Shown in pieces: positions 10,951-23,800 of a DNA stretch of 64,000 nucleotides (position 1 is the stretch's first letter; each line of letters opens with the position of its first letter). Under the pieces are notes generated by a model. That model did no database searches and was not told the DNA's origin. It worked only from the letters and a program-made list of their open reading frames with translations. The translations under genes and the position numbers were made by a program. This DNA comes from Paramecium pentaurelia (lineage: Eukaryota; Ciliophora; Oligohymenophorea; Peniculida; Parameciidae): contig CAJJDO010000009.1 of assembly GCA_905183005.1 (NCBI GenBank), forward strand, positions 237,891-301,890, given 5' to 3'.

Positions 10951-12249
10951 ATGAATTAATTATAAATCTCAACTTAAGAAATTAGTAAATACAAAGACAC
11001 GATTACTTAATTTCTAAAAGATAATACTCTATATGATTGTTTAGCCCATCACAATTAAGTATCAGTATGATTAAATAAAAAGTTGATCGTATTAGATTAG
11101 ACATTCACTTGTTGGGAAGTATTTTAGATCTTTGTTGAGGAGAACTTAGAAGAAACGTTATTTTGGAATTCTGACATTTCCAATTATGATGGTGTATTCT
11201 CACACTCAGATTTAATAAAAGTACTATTGAAATTATACGAAAATGCATATAACAATAAATCTTCATGTATAAAATTAAATTTAATTAAGTATAACAGTCT
11301 GGCCCCTTATTTAATGTAATTGAAGAGGAAAGTGAAGATTAAGAAGAAAGTATCTAGAAGATTCAATCATAGAAATAATAACCAAGTGAATTGAACGATG
11401 ATTAAAAATTAAGATTAATTTATGAAATGAAAACTATTTCCATAAGATAATGGAATCGCATATTGAAAGATGATGTAATTACTCATTTTTATTGAAAATA
11501 GTTGGAATCTTCAATTGGATTTGTTCAAGGAAGAAATGATGAAAGGTTATATGATGCTTGTGTCAAAATAGTGAAGTCTGGTACTAGTCGACTTTTTGTT
11601 GTTGATCCAGAGACATTAATGTTTCAAGGAGTTATTCATTAAAAGGACATATTGTCATTTTTAATTAAAGGCTTTACTTAATATTTAGGAGCAATATTAA
11701 AATAATAAAATAACATTTTATCTTAACATTAAATAAGTATTAAAGTATTTTTTTCTACTTACAATCGATCAAAAGAAATTATAACTTGTAAAGAGAATGA
11801 AACCGTTTATTAGTATCTATTTAATTTTAAACAAGAGTATTTTATACTATGATGCATAATCATAAATCTTATGTTATCCCTATTGTTAACAATAATGATT
11901 AATATCTTGGATAAATTAACAGAAGAGACATTATTTTGATCATAAAAAATGGGTTATTTGAATTGGTAAATTATCTTAATTGAAAAATAGTTTTCTTAGA
12001 CAGCGTCTTAATTATTAGTGTTCTTGTCAAATGAAAAAGCAAGAATACCTGCTTATTTATACTATTCTAAACAATTTTTTAGTATGGATTAAACTATAAA
12101 AGAAGTAATCAAATTTATTTGATTAGGTTGTTGAAAATCTAGTTTTATCAGACAGTTCCGCTTTGATTTGTTTAGCTGAAAACAAATAAATTTAAGCTAT
12201 TATTACAATTTCAGATATTTTGAGATTTATATTGAAAGATGCTTATTGA
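10951..12249 (+). CDS. AMPK gamma (SNF4-like) subunit with four CBS domains
   Basis: 384 residues, exactly 385 codons after six introns: 11059-11082, 11267-11289, 11475-11501, 11813-11835, 11966-11990, 12105-12126. The gamma subunit of AMP-activated protein kinase senses AMP/ATP by binding adenosine nucleotides in CBS pairs. CBS1: LYDCLAHHNQLIVLD through VFSHSDLIKVL. CBS2: RLYDACVKIVKSGTSRLFVVD through HQKDILSFL. CBS3: ENETVYQVFYTMM, SYVIPIVNNND, INRRDIILI. CBS4: ARIPAYLYY through ISDILRFIL. Spacing against the animal gamma subunit (e.g. the CYDVIPTSSKLVVFD stretch) matches residue for residue across intron 1 and intron 4, which supports those AAG acceptors. CBS4 lacks the canonical aspartate pattern seen in some species, so its ligand binding is uncertain. 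A 3' relic of this gene lies at 16276-16960. Confidence 0.85.
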
Positions 12250-12460
12250 AATTGAAATTTGTTTTGTTCAATTTATTTACTTAATACCTATAATAAATAT
12301 TTATTTTCCTTTAAATTTATCACAAAAATCTCCGAAATATTAATATTTAGATTATTAAGGCCTAATTAAAAATCAGTAACAGATATGTAATAGAAACATT
12401 CTACATCTATAAACTAATTAATTCAAAATTATAAAATTTAATTTTATTGTTACTGTTTAA

Positions 12461-14049
12461 TCAATTTTCATATCTGTCAATTGATTTATCGGAAACTTTA
12501 GATTTTTTCCAAATTTATTACTTTTAATTTATTTGTTAAATGTTAAAAATTGAAGTGAACAGAATTATTTTCACTTAGATTTTTAAATTTACTTTTAGCT
12601 TTGTTCCATCTTAATAGAAAATAAATTATTAAATGATTTAGTATTTGCAAGGACCAAAGAATTTCTAAACTATTTCGGCATTTATCTTCTTAAAGAACTA
12701 GGATTGAATGGAATTGTGAATTACAAGTTTAAATATATACTCTTTATTATAACCACCTTTAAAATTCAAGTAAACTAAACTACTTTATTACATCCATTTT
12801 CTGAACATTTTATAAAAGTAATAGACATATGCTGTATTGGAAAATTCAAAAAATTGATCAAATATACTTAACGAAAACTTCCTCTCTCAAAATCTTCTCT
12901 ACTCAATCTTACTTTGAATAATTCTTGTTGCCCAATCTGTAGAGTATTTTTGAATTTAATCTAACGATCATTAATGAAATATATCTATAATCCAAGATTT
13001 AGATTAAAGTTTAGTTAAAAACTGAATATTTTGCTAGATTGGTTTTAAAATCCTTAATTATTCCAATTTTTGCATCCTATTCAAAAAAATGACTGTTTTT
13101 AATTTTACTCAATTTCTATGTAAATGCTTTTGATCTATCATCTGTGACTTTAGCTAATGTTTACATCATGATTTTCACTTTTTCTAATACAGAATCTAAA
13201 TAGGCGAATATCTTTTATCTAATTTTGCTATATTCCTTAAGTAAAGAAAGGATCATCCACTTCTATATCGTCATAATTTCTATGGGTTACAATATCAATT
13301 AGAATATCATTTATTCTTTCTGTCTGTATTCTTTTGCAAAATATCATAATAAACTTTCTTACCTTTTTTTTTCTACTAACTAACTGGATTAGCAGTATCT
13401 AAATGAGATGGCTAATGGAAAACTTTAATTGTTGAGCTTTTGTTATTTAAATTTTTTTTTAATTTGATATCGACAAGTGATCAATATCAAACACCAAAAG
13501 TATATTTTTATATTAAATCATTTTACCTCATTATTTTTCTAAAAAAATCACTTGGAGAGTGATCTAGAAAACTGCTCTTTATTAGGAAGCTTCATCTATA
13601 TGCTATTGATTATACAACATCTATTCTGATTCTACAGCTTAGCCATAGATTGCTCTTAAAGCCACAATTACATCTATTATCCTTCTCCAGCATACCTTAT
13701 AAAAGCACTGAAATTTTATGATAATAATGATCTACAGCATCCAATTAGCCTATATAATTTCTTCATTCATAAATTTTTCATTATTTTCATGTAGCCATTA
13801 CATCTCTTTTTGATCTTCAATTTATTTAAATTCTACTCCTAAACTTAATGATAAGATTTTGTTTATATACTTAATTCTTCAATATTCTTTCCATCCTTCT
13901 TCAAAATATTTTTGACATTAAAATTAGCTTAGTATTTTATATTTAAATCTAAACTTTTGGCATATCTTTTAATAAATTAATTATGAATCATATCGATTTT
14001 AACTTCTCTATTAATTTTAATTGATCAAATAATGCAAATAAAAGTCCAT
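12461..14049 (-). CDS. Unassigned intron-rich gene, possibly decaying
   Basis: A minus-strand gene starting at ATG 14047-14049 (MDFYLHYLINQNQQRSQN) and ending at TGA 12461-12463 (KSIDRYEN). Coding-like stretches are clear: LHENNEKFMNEEIIQANWM, AVESEQMLYNQQHIDEAS, KVTDDRSKAFTQKLSKIK, and a C-terminus with KGGYNKEYIFKLVIHNS. They lie in different frames joined by several short introns that I could not all place. Two in-frame TGAs, one following WKEY and one following FLEKQ, may be removed by unplaced introns or may be true stops. The helical KVTDDRSK region suggests a coiled-coil or BAR-like helical bundle, but no family is recognised. The diverged partner at 17100-17632 begins MDVQLHNQIHQNQQR, supporting this start. 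Confidence 0.45.
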
Positions 14050-14281
14050 ATTTTTTTTTAATGTTTGTATCAAGATTTATTTAGGTAAATTAATTGTAAT
14101 TCTTAATTGAAAATTTATAATTCTTCATAATTATTGTATATAATTAAATTGTTATTAAATTATAAAATTATATGATTTAAATTTTTTGATTAAAGAATAA
14201 AGAATAAAAAATTAAAAAAATTATATTATAATTCTCATTTTATTGATATTTATTCACTTTTATTTTTAATAAATTAAATAG

Positions 14282-15909
14282 TCACATATAATTTCTTTAT
14301 TAAATTTGAACAAATATTTCATGATTTTAAAAAATGGGACTCTATGATTTTAGTCTATTTATTAAGTTTAATACAAATGGTTATGATATTTTGCAGATAT
14401 CAGCCAGTAATGTTATGCCTAATATTGAGCTCATCATACCAATAATAACCCAACCTATTTATACTATCTTAAATGGATCATTTTTGTATAATTCATTTAT
14501 CAAATAAATTATATTTATGATAAATAATATAAAATGAGTCAATTACTTTTTGAATGATTCGAATTTGTCAAGCAATCTCTTTAATTTAAATATATGATAA
14601 AAATAAATAAAGTCATTTAAAGCACATAATTAAATTTAAAGTATGGGAGATTTAAAAAAGACTATCAAAATAGTTCCAAATAAAATCTTTTATATACATG
14701 AGTAAGCAAAATAAATATGTAATTTCTTGTTTGAATGCTATTAAAATAATAAATAATAAAATAATAGATAAATGATGCCTCCATTTACTATTAGACTCAA
14801 TTTTCCTTCAACTTAATTAAAATCTTAATATATTAAAGATAAGAATGAAGATATTATATATTCATAAAGGAGTGATTAAAGCAATCCTTTAAACTACTCA
14901 CTAAACTTATTTCTAAAATTATTTATTGAAAATCTCGTAATTTTTTATAATCCAAATAATGGTAACTTACTAAGATTAAAAATTTTAAATTTCTAAATTT
15001 TATTCATAGAGTACTTAATCAAAATTTTAATACCTAAATGAGTGAAATAAGCAAAAACAAAAACTGTTGAGATTTAAATGAAATTACTAAAATAATTTGC
15101 ATTGCGTCCATCCTCTTCAAAAACAGCTTCTGATTTTTAATAAGAGAACTCAAAAAATAAATCATTAGAAGGATTGAATCCTAAAAAATCATAAAAATTT
15201 GTGAGTTAAATAATCCTAAATGTTTCAAAAAATTATATTAAATTTTGTCCTTTTCGAGTATTAATATATTTTAAGTAATAAAGTTATTAAATTAAATCAA
15301 TTTGATTTTGGATGATTTCAAATTTTCCACTTAATGATGATGCTAACATTAAACCTGCTATCATTTTAATTTAGTATCCACTAAAGTTTACAAGAGATTA
15401 AGTTATTTATTTTTGTTCTTCAGATAAAACATTTGGAGATGGTAATTATATGGAGATATCTTATTAATTTGATTTCATTCCGAATTCATTTATGATTATA
15501 TTAAGGTCAGTAAAGTGAATAGAAAATATAGGATTAGTTACTATTTCTTCATACTAAATCTAAATTTCCATTTATAGGTATTTATAAGATTCTTAATCTA
15601 TTGAACTTATTTCAGAAATGGTTACATTTGTTACTTTATTATTTATTTTTGAATCAATAGACTTAATAAAAATTGGAATTGAATAATTGAATGATAATTT
15701 TACCTATTCATCATAAGTCAAATAAACAATTTAAGAATTATCTATTTCTTTTATAAATTTCAATAATGGCATAGGGTGTGAAATATAAACACATTGATTA
15801 TTTACACATTAACTATTTAGAGAAGGTTTACAATTTGAATCACAACCATCTCCATTAATGCTGTTACCATCATCACAAACTTCTTCACCAAGAATTATTC
15901 CATCACCAA
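14282..15909 (-). pseudogene. Truncated, frameshifted tail of the cysteine-rich gene
   Basis: Copy of the last roughly 530 codons of the gene at 17867-29376. It begins abruptly inside the cysteine-rich repeat (GDGIILGEEVCDDGN), has no start codon, and reads in frame through the extracellular part and first membrane segments. Compared with the intact copy it has lost one base in the TTTT run after GGAACTATTTTGATAGTC (minus-strand sense), so its frame ends at TGA 14539-14541 instead of 14282-14284. The rest of the tail is still visible as homology down to 14282. This is a non-functional duplicate by both truncation and frameshift. Confidence 0.8.
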
Positions 15910-15912
15910 GGA

Positions 15913-16275
15913 ATAATATTTTAAGAATATTCTGGATCTATTTGGAGAATAAGTAAAACCTTCTTTGGCAGTGTTGGCATTAATCCATTTTTATCTTTCT
16001 AAAGGATAAAAGGAAATTGTTGAACTAATAATTAAGACATCTGTTAAATTGATTCATTTAGATTCATAACTATTCTAAAATGCTCATTTATCATTTGTAG
16101 ATGATTTACATATTAGTATGCTTGAATGTAATTAAGATGTACTTGAATATCTATATCCTTATGATTGTTTATTTAAAAGAACATCAGATATTAGATCTTT
16201 TTCATCAATTCAACAAATTTTAAATCTTAAATATTTAATTTACAATTAATTTTTTCATCAAGATCCAGATTTCAA
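15913..16275 (+). repeat. Ectopic copy of an anoctamin-fusion gene fragment
   Basis: About 360 bases nearly identical to 36952-37313 (only about four differences noticed). It lies exactly between duplication units 1 and 2, in the same orientation as the source gene. It has neither start nor stop of its own and encodes only an internal piece of the extension region. It looks like filler DNA at the duplication junction, or a contig misjoin. Confidence 0.85.
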
Positions 16276-16960
16276 TCTTGGCATATTAATGTCATATTAG
16301 AATTCTTGTTAAATGAAAAAGCAAGAATAACTGCATATTTGAAACATTCAAATGACTTCTTTTGTAAGGATTAAACCATAAAACATAGCCTAGACTTTTT
16401 TCCAGAAGAAATATATAAAGTGAAAATTTTTTTATATAAAAAACTGTCAAGTTTAATATTTATCATTATATATTTAACCTGCCTACATATTTGCTCCATA
16501 ATTTTCTATCAATCTTACATCTTTAGTGAAAAAAAATCAGATAAAGCCACTTTTGATTTTTCACCATAAAAATTTTAATTGTTACTATTGTTATTTATTT
16601 AACTCCTATTATAAACTAATCAATATATTGAGATTTATATAAAAATAATTTTTAAATAATTTGATATGGTGTAATAATTCAACTCATAGGTACTATTATT
16701 TATATAAATTATGTTAAAATATCTTAAGCATTTGTTTATATATATTGTAAGTCTTTACTGACAATTTTTTATGAAAGAACTATAAAAGACATTATTTTAT
16801 TAAGTATTTGATAACCTAGTTTCATCGAACTTATCAGTCTTTATTTGTTTAACTGAAAAAGGTAAATTTAAGTTATTATAAAAATTTCAGATATTTGAAG
16901 ATATATATTAAAAGTTATCTTTTGAAAATACATTTTTCATTCAATTATTTGCTTAATTAA
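16276..16960 (+). pseudogene. Relic of AMPK-gamma 3' exons
   Basis: 16276-16378 matches the CBS4 exon near 11996-12095 (shared TTCTTGTxAAATGAAAAAGC and GGATTAAACxATAAAA). The match resumes at about 16779-16960 against 12090-12290. About 400 unrelated or heavily diverged bases lie between; inside them 16520-16650 may be a second, worn copy of the same exon. There is no start codon or complete domain. It is a remnant left by the tandem duplication. Confidence 0.65.
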
Positions 16961-17099
16961 TGCTCCTTTTCTAAAAAGTTTTCAGTTAATTTAACCAATA
17001 TTGAATACTTCCAAGATTATTGAGATCCAACTAAATATGCGCAAGAAATATTTTATATCCATAAACTGATTAATTCAAAGTTAGGAAAAAAATATTTTT

Positions 17100-17632
17100 A
17101 CTATTAAACAAATTTTCCATCATTTCTTATACAAAGTCTGAAGAAATAGTCCTTCCATTTCTTTTAAAAAAAAAACTTTTAAAATAATTTTCAAAATTAA
17201 TAGATTGATAATTAAATTGTGAAAGTAATAATTTGATGAATTTTATAATAGACTATTCTTTAAATCACTTTAATTTTTATTAACTCTAAATTTTCCTCTA
17301 AAAAAATTATTTAGTCTTCATTAATCCTACCTCCCTACAAATCCAAAAGCATTTGATTGGCTGTTTACCATATCTATAGAGTTTTTGAATCTACCTAAAC
17401 TATTATCAAGAAAATATTGATGCAGATCAAAGTTTGGTTTTATAATGTTGATTTTAGAGAACTGAATTGATTAAATAAAGATAAATTCAAATAAAATATG
17501 TCTAATTCATCTCCAAAATATTTCTTCATGTAATTGAATTGAATATTCAAACACTCATAGTTTAATATATTATACCTTTATATTTGCTCTCTATTAATTT
17601 TAATGGATCTAATTATGCAACTAAACGTCCAT
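17100..17632 (-). pseudogene. Shortened relic of the unassigned gene
   Basis: Starts like the gene at 14049 (MDVQLHNQIHQNQQR against MDFYLHYLINQNQQR) and ends with sequence matching the 12461 end, but is about 1 kb shorter and broken by several TGA codons. Internal matches include FDLHQYFLDN and QSNAFGF. It is probably a non-functional duplicate with a large internal deletion. Confidence 0.6.
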
Positions 17633-17866
17633 TTTAACTCAAAATATTCTCTAGCAAACTTTTCTCAAGTTTTGTATTGGTCTTCTAACCATAATTTTTA
17701 TAGTTGGAAGATATATATCGAAATAATTGGGCATTATTAAATTTTAATTATTTTCATTTAAATTTTCTGATGAAAAGAATAAGAATAAGGTATGTAAAAA
17801 ATGATATTAAAGTTCTCTATTTTAGATTATTTTTCAATTGATTTTATTTTTAAATAAATTAAATAC

Positions 17867-20800
17867 TCACATTTAATTTCTTTATTAAATTTGATCCAAT
17901 ATTTCATGATTTTTAAAAATGGGTGTCTATGATTTTAGTCTATTTATTAGGGTTTATACAAATGGTTAGAATATTTTGCAGATATCAATCAGCAATGTTA
18001 TGCTTAATATAGAACTCATCATTGCAATAATAAACCATCCTATTTATACTATCCTGAATGGATCATTTTTATATAATTCATTTATCAAATAAATTATATT
18101 TATGATAAATAAAATAAAATGAGTCAATTATTTTTTTAATAATTCGAATTTGTCAATTAAAGGCTTTTATTTAAATAAATGGGAAAAATAAATAAAGTCA
18201 TTTAAAGCACATAATTAAATTTGAAGCATCGGAGATTTAAAACAGACTATCAAAATAGTTCCAAATATAAACTTTTATAAACATGAGTAAGTAAAATAAA
18301 TATTTTATTTCTTGTTTGAATGCTATTAAAATAATAAATAATAAAATAATAGATAGATGATTCCTCCATTCACGATTAGACTCAATTTTCCTTCAACTTA
18401 ATTAAAATCTTAATACATCAAAGATAAGAATGAAGATATAGTATATTCATAAATGAGTGATTAAAGTAATCCATTAAACTATTCATTAAATTTATTTCTA
18501 ACATTATTTATTGAAAATCTAGTAATTTTTTTTAACGCCGATAATGGCAACATATTAAGATTAACAATGTTTAAATTCTAAATCTAATTCATAGATTACT
18601 TAATTAAAGTCCTAATAACTAAATGAGCTAAATAAGCACAAAGAAAAACAGTTGAGATTTAAATGAAATTATTAAAATAATTTGCGTTGCGTCCATCCTC
18701 TTCAAAAATATCTTCTGATTTTTAATAAGAGAATCCAAAAAATAAATCATTAGAAGGATTGAATCCTAAAAAATCATAAAAATTAGTGAGTTAAATAATC
18801 CTAAATGTTTCAAAAAATTATATTAAATTTTGTCCTTTTCGAGTATTAATATATTTTAAGTAATAAAGTTATTAAATAGAATCAATTTGATTTTGAATGA
18901 TTTCAAATTTTCCACTTAAAGATGATGCTACAATTAAACCTGCTATTATTTTAATTTAGTATCCACTAAATTTTATAAGAGATTAAGTCATTAATTTTTG
19001 TTTTTCGGATAAAACATTTGGAGATGGTAATTATATTGAGATATCTTATTAATTTGATATCATTTCGAATTCGTTTATGATGATATTTAGGTCATTAAAG
19101 TGAATAGAAAATATAGGATTAGTTACTATTTCTTCATACTAAATCTAAATTTCCATTTATAATTATTTATAAGATTCTTAATCTATTTAACTTATTTCAG
19201 AAAATGTTACATTTGCTAATTTATTATTTATTTATGAATTAATGGACTTAATAAAAATTGCAATTGAATAATTGTATTATAATTTGACATATTGGTCATA
19301 AGTCAAATATACAATTTAAGAATTATCTATCTCTTTTATAAATTTCAATAATGGCATAGGGTGTGAAATATAAACACATTGATTATTTACACATTAACTA
19401 TTTAGAGAAGGTTTACAATTTGAATCACAACCATCTCCATTAATGCTGTTACCATCATCACAAACTTCTTCACCAAGAATTATTCCATCACCGCAAACTG
19501 GTGTACATTCATTTTTATTTGAATGGTAGATATAACCAGTCAAACAAGTAAGGCATTAAGAATCTTCACAATATTCGCAATTATCTATCTAGCAGAGTTT
19601 ATGATTCAAATCTTTTGGATAACATTTTCCATTTAAAATTTCATAATTTTTCTTGCATTAAATACATTAATTATTTTTATCACAGATTTAACAAGTCTTA
19701 TTACAGATAATCTTACAATTTTGACATTGATCATCTTGATCATTTAATTACATTCCATTATCGCATTCTTCATCAGGTATTGCAAGAATACCATCACCGC
19801 AAATGTTGAAACATTATGCTATTTAAGTATCAAAATAATAACCTAATTTACAAGCATTACCATCATCAAAACATTAACCTAAAATACATAATGGGCAAGC
19901 AGGATAACATGAATATTTACATTTATAACATCCATCATAAGCAATATCATTATCATCTTCACATTATTCACTTTATGATAACAGGCCGTCTCCACAAATA
20001 TCAAAGCAAACATTGTTATTCAAATCAGGATATAATCCAATTTCAGTGCATTATACTGCAGGTTCGCATAAATTTGTTTTCAATCTTAAAAAATATCCTT
20101 CTTCACATGATAAACATATTCCCAATTAGCAATAAGTACAATTTTGATTACAAAGGAGTTAGCATTAGTTACAAATAATATTACTAATATGTAATTCATC
20201 ATCACATTATTCATATCCACTAATTTTAGCATCTCCGCATTAACTTTGACAAATGGATGTTATAGAATTAAGATAATAATTATCTTCGCATACTAAGCAA
20301 ATATCATTAATGGCCTCCTTACAAAATTCATTAAATCCTTTGGTAAGCTTATTTAAAATTATCTAATTTAAACTTTCATCAAAGTTTGAAATTTTATTAT
20401 TAAAGAATGATAGATCATTCTAGCACAATCCATAATATATCATAAAACCAAGTTAACACCGTATACATATACCTAAGTAACATGTCTGACAAGTTGAATT
20501 ACATGAATATTTACATGCATGGCAACCATCAAAGGGTTCTAAATTACCATCATCGCAATCTTCTTCTGGGACAGTTAATCCATCTCCACAAATACTTTCA
20601 CATCGTATACCGATTAATTGATATCCTTAAACACAAGATAAACAACCATTTATAGTGCAATTCGAACAGCTAGCTTGACAAGATAATTAACAATTGTAAC
20701 ATCCATCATAAAGTAAACTATTCATATCTTCACATTTTTCTTATCCAATAATTATGTTATCATTGCATATTTCTATGCATTTATTATTTTTTTGATCTAA

Positions 20801-23800
20801 CTAATAATTATCAATGCATTCAAGACATTTATTATTTACACAAGTCTTGCAGATAGTAGTTTAACATTAGAATTTACACGCATTGCTACAACCATCATAA
20901 TTGATTGAATTAAAATCATCACATTCTTCTGAATTTCTATTAAAAGGATCAATTGCTAAATAACCATCCCTACATATATTTCTACAAAAAAAACTAACAG
21001 GTTGAAATCCCACTACTTTACATTCTAGACATTTTGAACCATCAGAACTGCATTTTAAACAATCATTTCTACATACATTCTTACACTAATAACATCCATC
21101 ATTTTAATCAATATCTTATCCATCATCACATTATTCTTATCCAACAACAATAGAATCACCACAATTTTCTACACAAGTTTTTGTATCAATGTCAACAATC
21201 CAACCATAAGTCTGACATTAATAGCATAACCCTCNCAAACTGGTGTACATTCATTTTTATTTGAATGGTAGATATAACCAGTCAAACAAGTAAGGCATTA
21301 AGAATCTTCACAATATTCGCAATTATCTATCTAGCAGAGTTTATGATTCAAATCTTTTGGATAACATTTTCCATTTAAAATTTCATAATTTTTCTTGCAT
21401 TAAATACATTAATTATTTTTATCACAGATTTAACAAGTCTTATTACAGATAATCTTACAATTTTGACATTGATCATCTTGATCATTTAATTACATTCCAT
21501 TATCGCATTCTTCATCAGGTATTGCAAGAATACCATCACCGCAAATGTTGAAACATTATGCTATTTAAGTATCAAAATAATAACCTAATTTACAAGCATT
21601 ACCATCATCAAAACATTAACCTAAAATACATAATGGGCAAGCAGGATAACATGAATATTTACATTTATAACATCCATCATAAGCAATATCATTATCATCT
21701 TCACATTATTCACTTTATGATAACAGGCCGTCTCCACAAATATCAAAGCAAACATTGTTATTCAAATCAGGATATAATCCAATTTCAGTGCATTATACTG
21801 CAGGTTCGCATAAATTTGTTTTCAATCTTAAAAAATATCCTTCTTCACATGATAAACATATTCCCAATTAGCAATAAGTACAATTTTGATTACAAAGGAG
21901 TTAGCATTAGTTACAAATAATATTACTAATATGTAATTCATCATCACATTATTCATATCCACTAATTTTAGCATCTCCGCATTAACTTTGACAAATGGAT
22001 GTTATAGAATTAAGATAATAATTATCTTCGCATACTAAGCAAATATCATTAATGGCCTCCTTACAAAATTCATTAAATCCTTTGGTAAGCTTATTTAAAA
22101 TTATCTAATTTAAACTTTCATCAAAGTTTGAAATTTTATTATTAAAGAATGATAGATCATTCTAGCACAATCCATAATATATCATAAAACCAAGTTAACA
22201 CCGTATACATATACCTAAGTAACATGTCTGACAAGTTGAATTACATGAATATTTACATGCATGGCAACCATCAAAGGGTTCTAAATTACCATCATCGCAA
22301 TCTTCTTCTGGGACAGTTAATCCATCTCCACAAATACTTTCACATCGTATACCGATTAATTGATATCCTTAAACACAAGATAAACAACCATTTATAGTGC
22401 AATTCGAACAGCTAGCTTGACAAGATAATTAACAATTGTAACATCCATCATAAAGTAAACTATTCATATCTTCACATTTTTCTTATCCAATAATTATGTT
22501 ATCATTGCATATTTCTATGCATTTATTATTTTTTTGATCTAACTAATAATTATCAATGCATTCAAGACATTTATTATTTACACAAGTCTTGCAGATAGTA
22601 GTTTAACATTAGAATTTACACGCATTGCTACAACCATCATAATTGATTGAATTAAAATCATCACATTCTTCTGAATTTCTATTAAAAGGATCAATTGCTA
22701 AATAACCATCCCTACATATATTTCTACAAAAAAAACTAACAGGTTGAAATCCCACTACTTTACATTCTAGACATTTTGAACCATCAGAACTGCATTTTAA
22801 ACAATCATTTCTACATACATTCTTACACTAATAACATCCATCATTTTAATCAATATCTTATCCATCATCACATTATTCTTATCCAACAACAATAGAATCA
22901 CCACAATTTTCTACACAAGTTTTTGTATCAATGTCAACAATCCAACCATAAGTCTGACATTAATAGCATAACCCTCTCATGCATTATGTACATTAGGTTT
23001 AACATTCAAGTTTACATTCATAACACCCATCAAATTATATCAAATTACCATCATCACATTCTTCTGTTCCACTTATGATTCCATCACCACATACATTTAA
23101 ACAAGGTAAAATTGTAAATTCATTACAAGTCAAACATTATTTTGGACATTAATATCTACAATTATAACATCCATCATCTAAAATATTATTACCATCATCA
23201 CATTCTTCATCCCCATTCTTAATTAGATCTCCACATATAGGAATACATTAATTGTTTTAATTTGTAAATCCAGTTAAACATGAAAAGGGTTAGCAAACTT
23301 AATTAAACCAAATTATAGAATTATCACCACATTATTTATAACATTTATACAGATTTGAATCTTCAATGTTTGGACATGAGACACAAATATCATTTAATTC
23401 AAAATATCCAGTTTAACAAGAACAATTAAGTCCATTTAATATTCTATTTTCAAAATTATTGCAAGTTAAACAAGAGTCTTCAGAGGATAAAAAACAATTT
23501 GAACATTTTTGGTGGCATTGCATACATGTTTAATTAGATTTATCAAAATAATATCCATTTACACAATTACAAGTATTACCTATTTTTTCAACTTTATCTA
23601 AAATGATGCATTCATGACAATCCATATTTGATGGTCCAAAACATTTAGTACATAAAACATTACATACTTAACATTCAATATTAATATTATCATCATAATA
23701 ACCATCATAACATAAGCATTAATCATAAAATAGATATCTAAATTTAGATTACTCACAATGAATGCATTCATTTTTCAATTTGCATTGTTTGCATTTAGGA

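Larger units (their letters stand above)
11996..15909. repeat. Tandem duplication, unit 1
   Basis: The stretch from the last AMPK-gamma exons through the unassigned minus gene to the C-terminal part of the giant cysteine-rich gene is repeated, diverged, as 16276-19492. Unit 1 has complete AMPK-gamma and unassigned genes but only the tail of the giant gene. Divergence is about 10% in places but the last roughly 165 bases before 15909 are identical to unit 2. Confidence 0.8.
16276..19492. repeat. Tandem duplication, unit 2
   Basis: Diverged partner of 11996-15909: relic of the AMPK-gamma 3' end, shortened unassigned gene, then the intact C-terminal part of the giant gene. It is complementary to unit 1 in which genes remain complete, as expected of a simple tandem duplication whose breakpoints fell inside the two outer genes. 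Confidence 0.8.

Noticed and set aside
11800..11860. Apparent frameshift in CBS3 of the AMPK-gamma gene
   Set aside because: An intron at 11813-11835 ending AAG restores residue-for-residue spacing with other gamma subunits and makes the gene an exact codon multiple.
19816..21920. Plus-strand frames of 120 codons rich in H, Y and K, present twice
   Set aside because: Antisense shadows of the cysteine-rich gene; the duplication is the contig overlap around N 21235.
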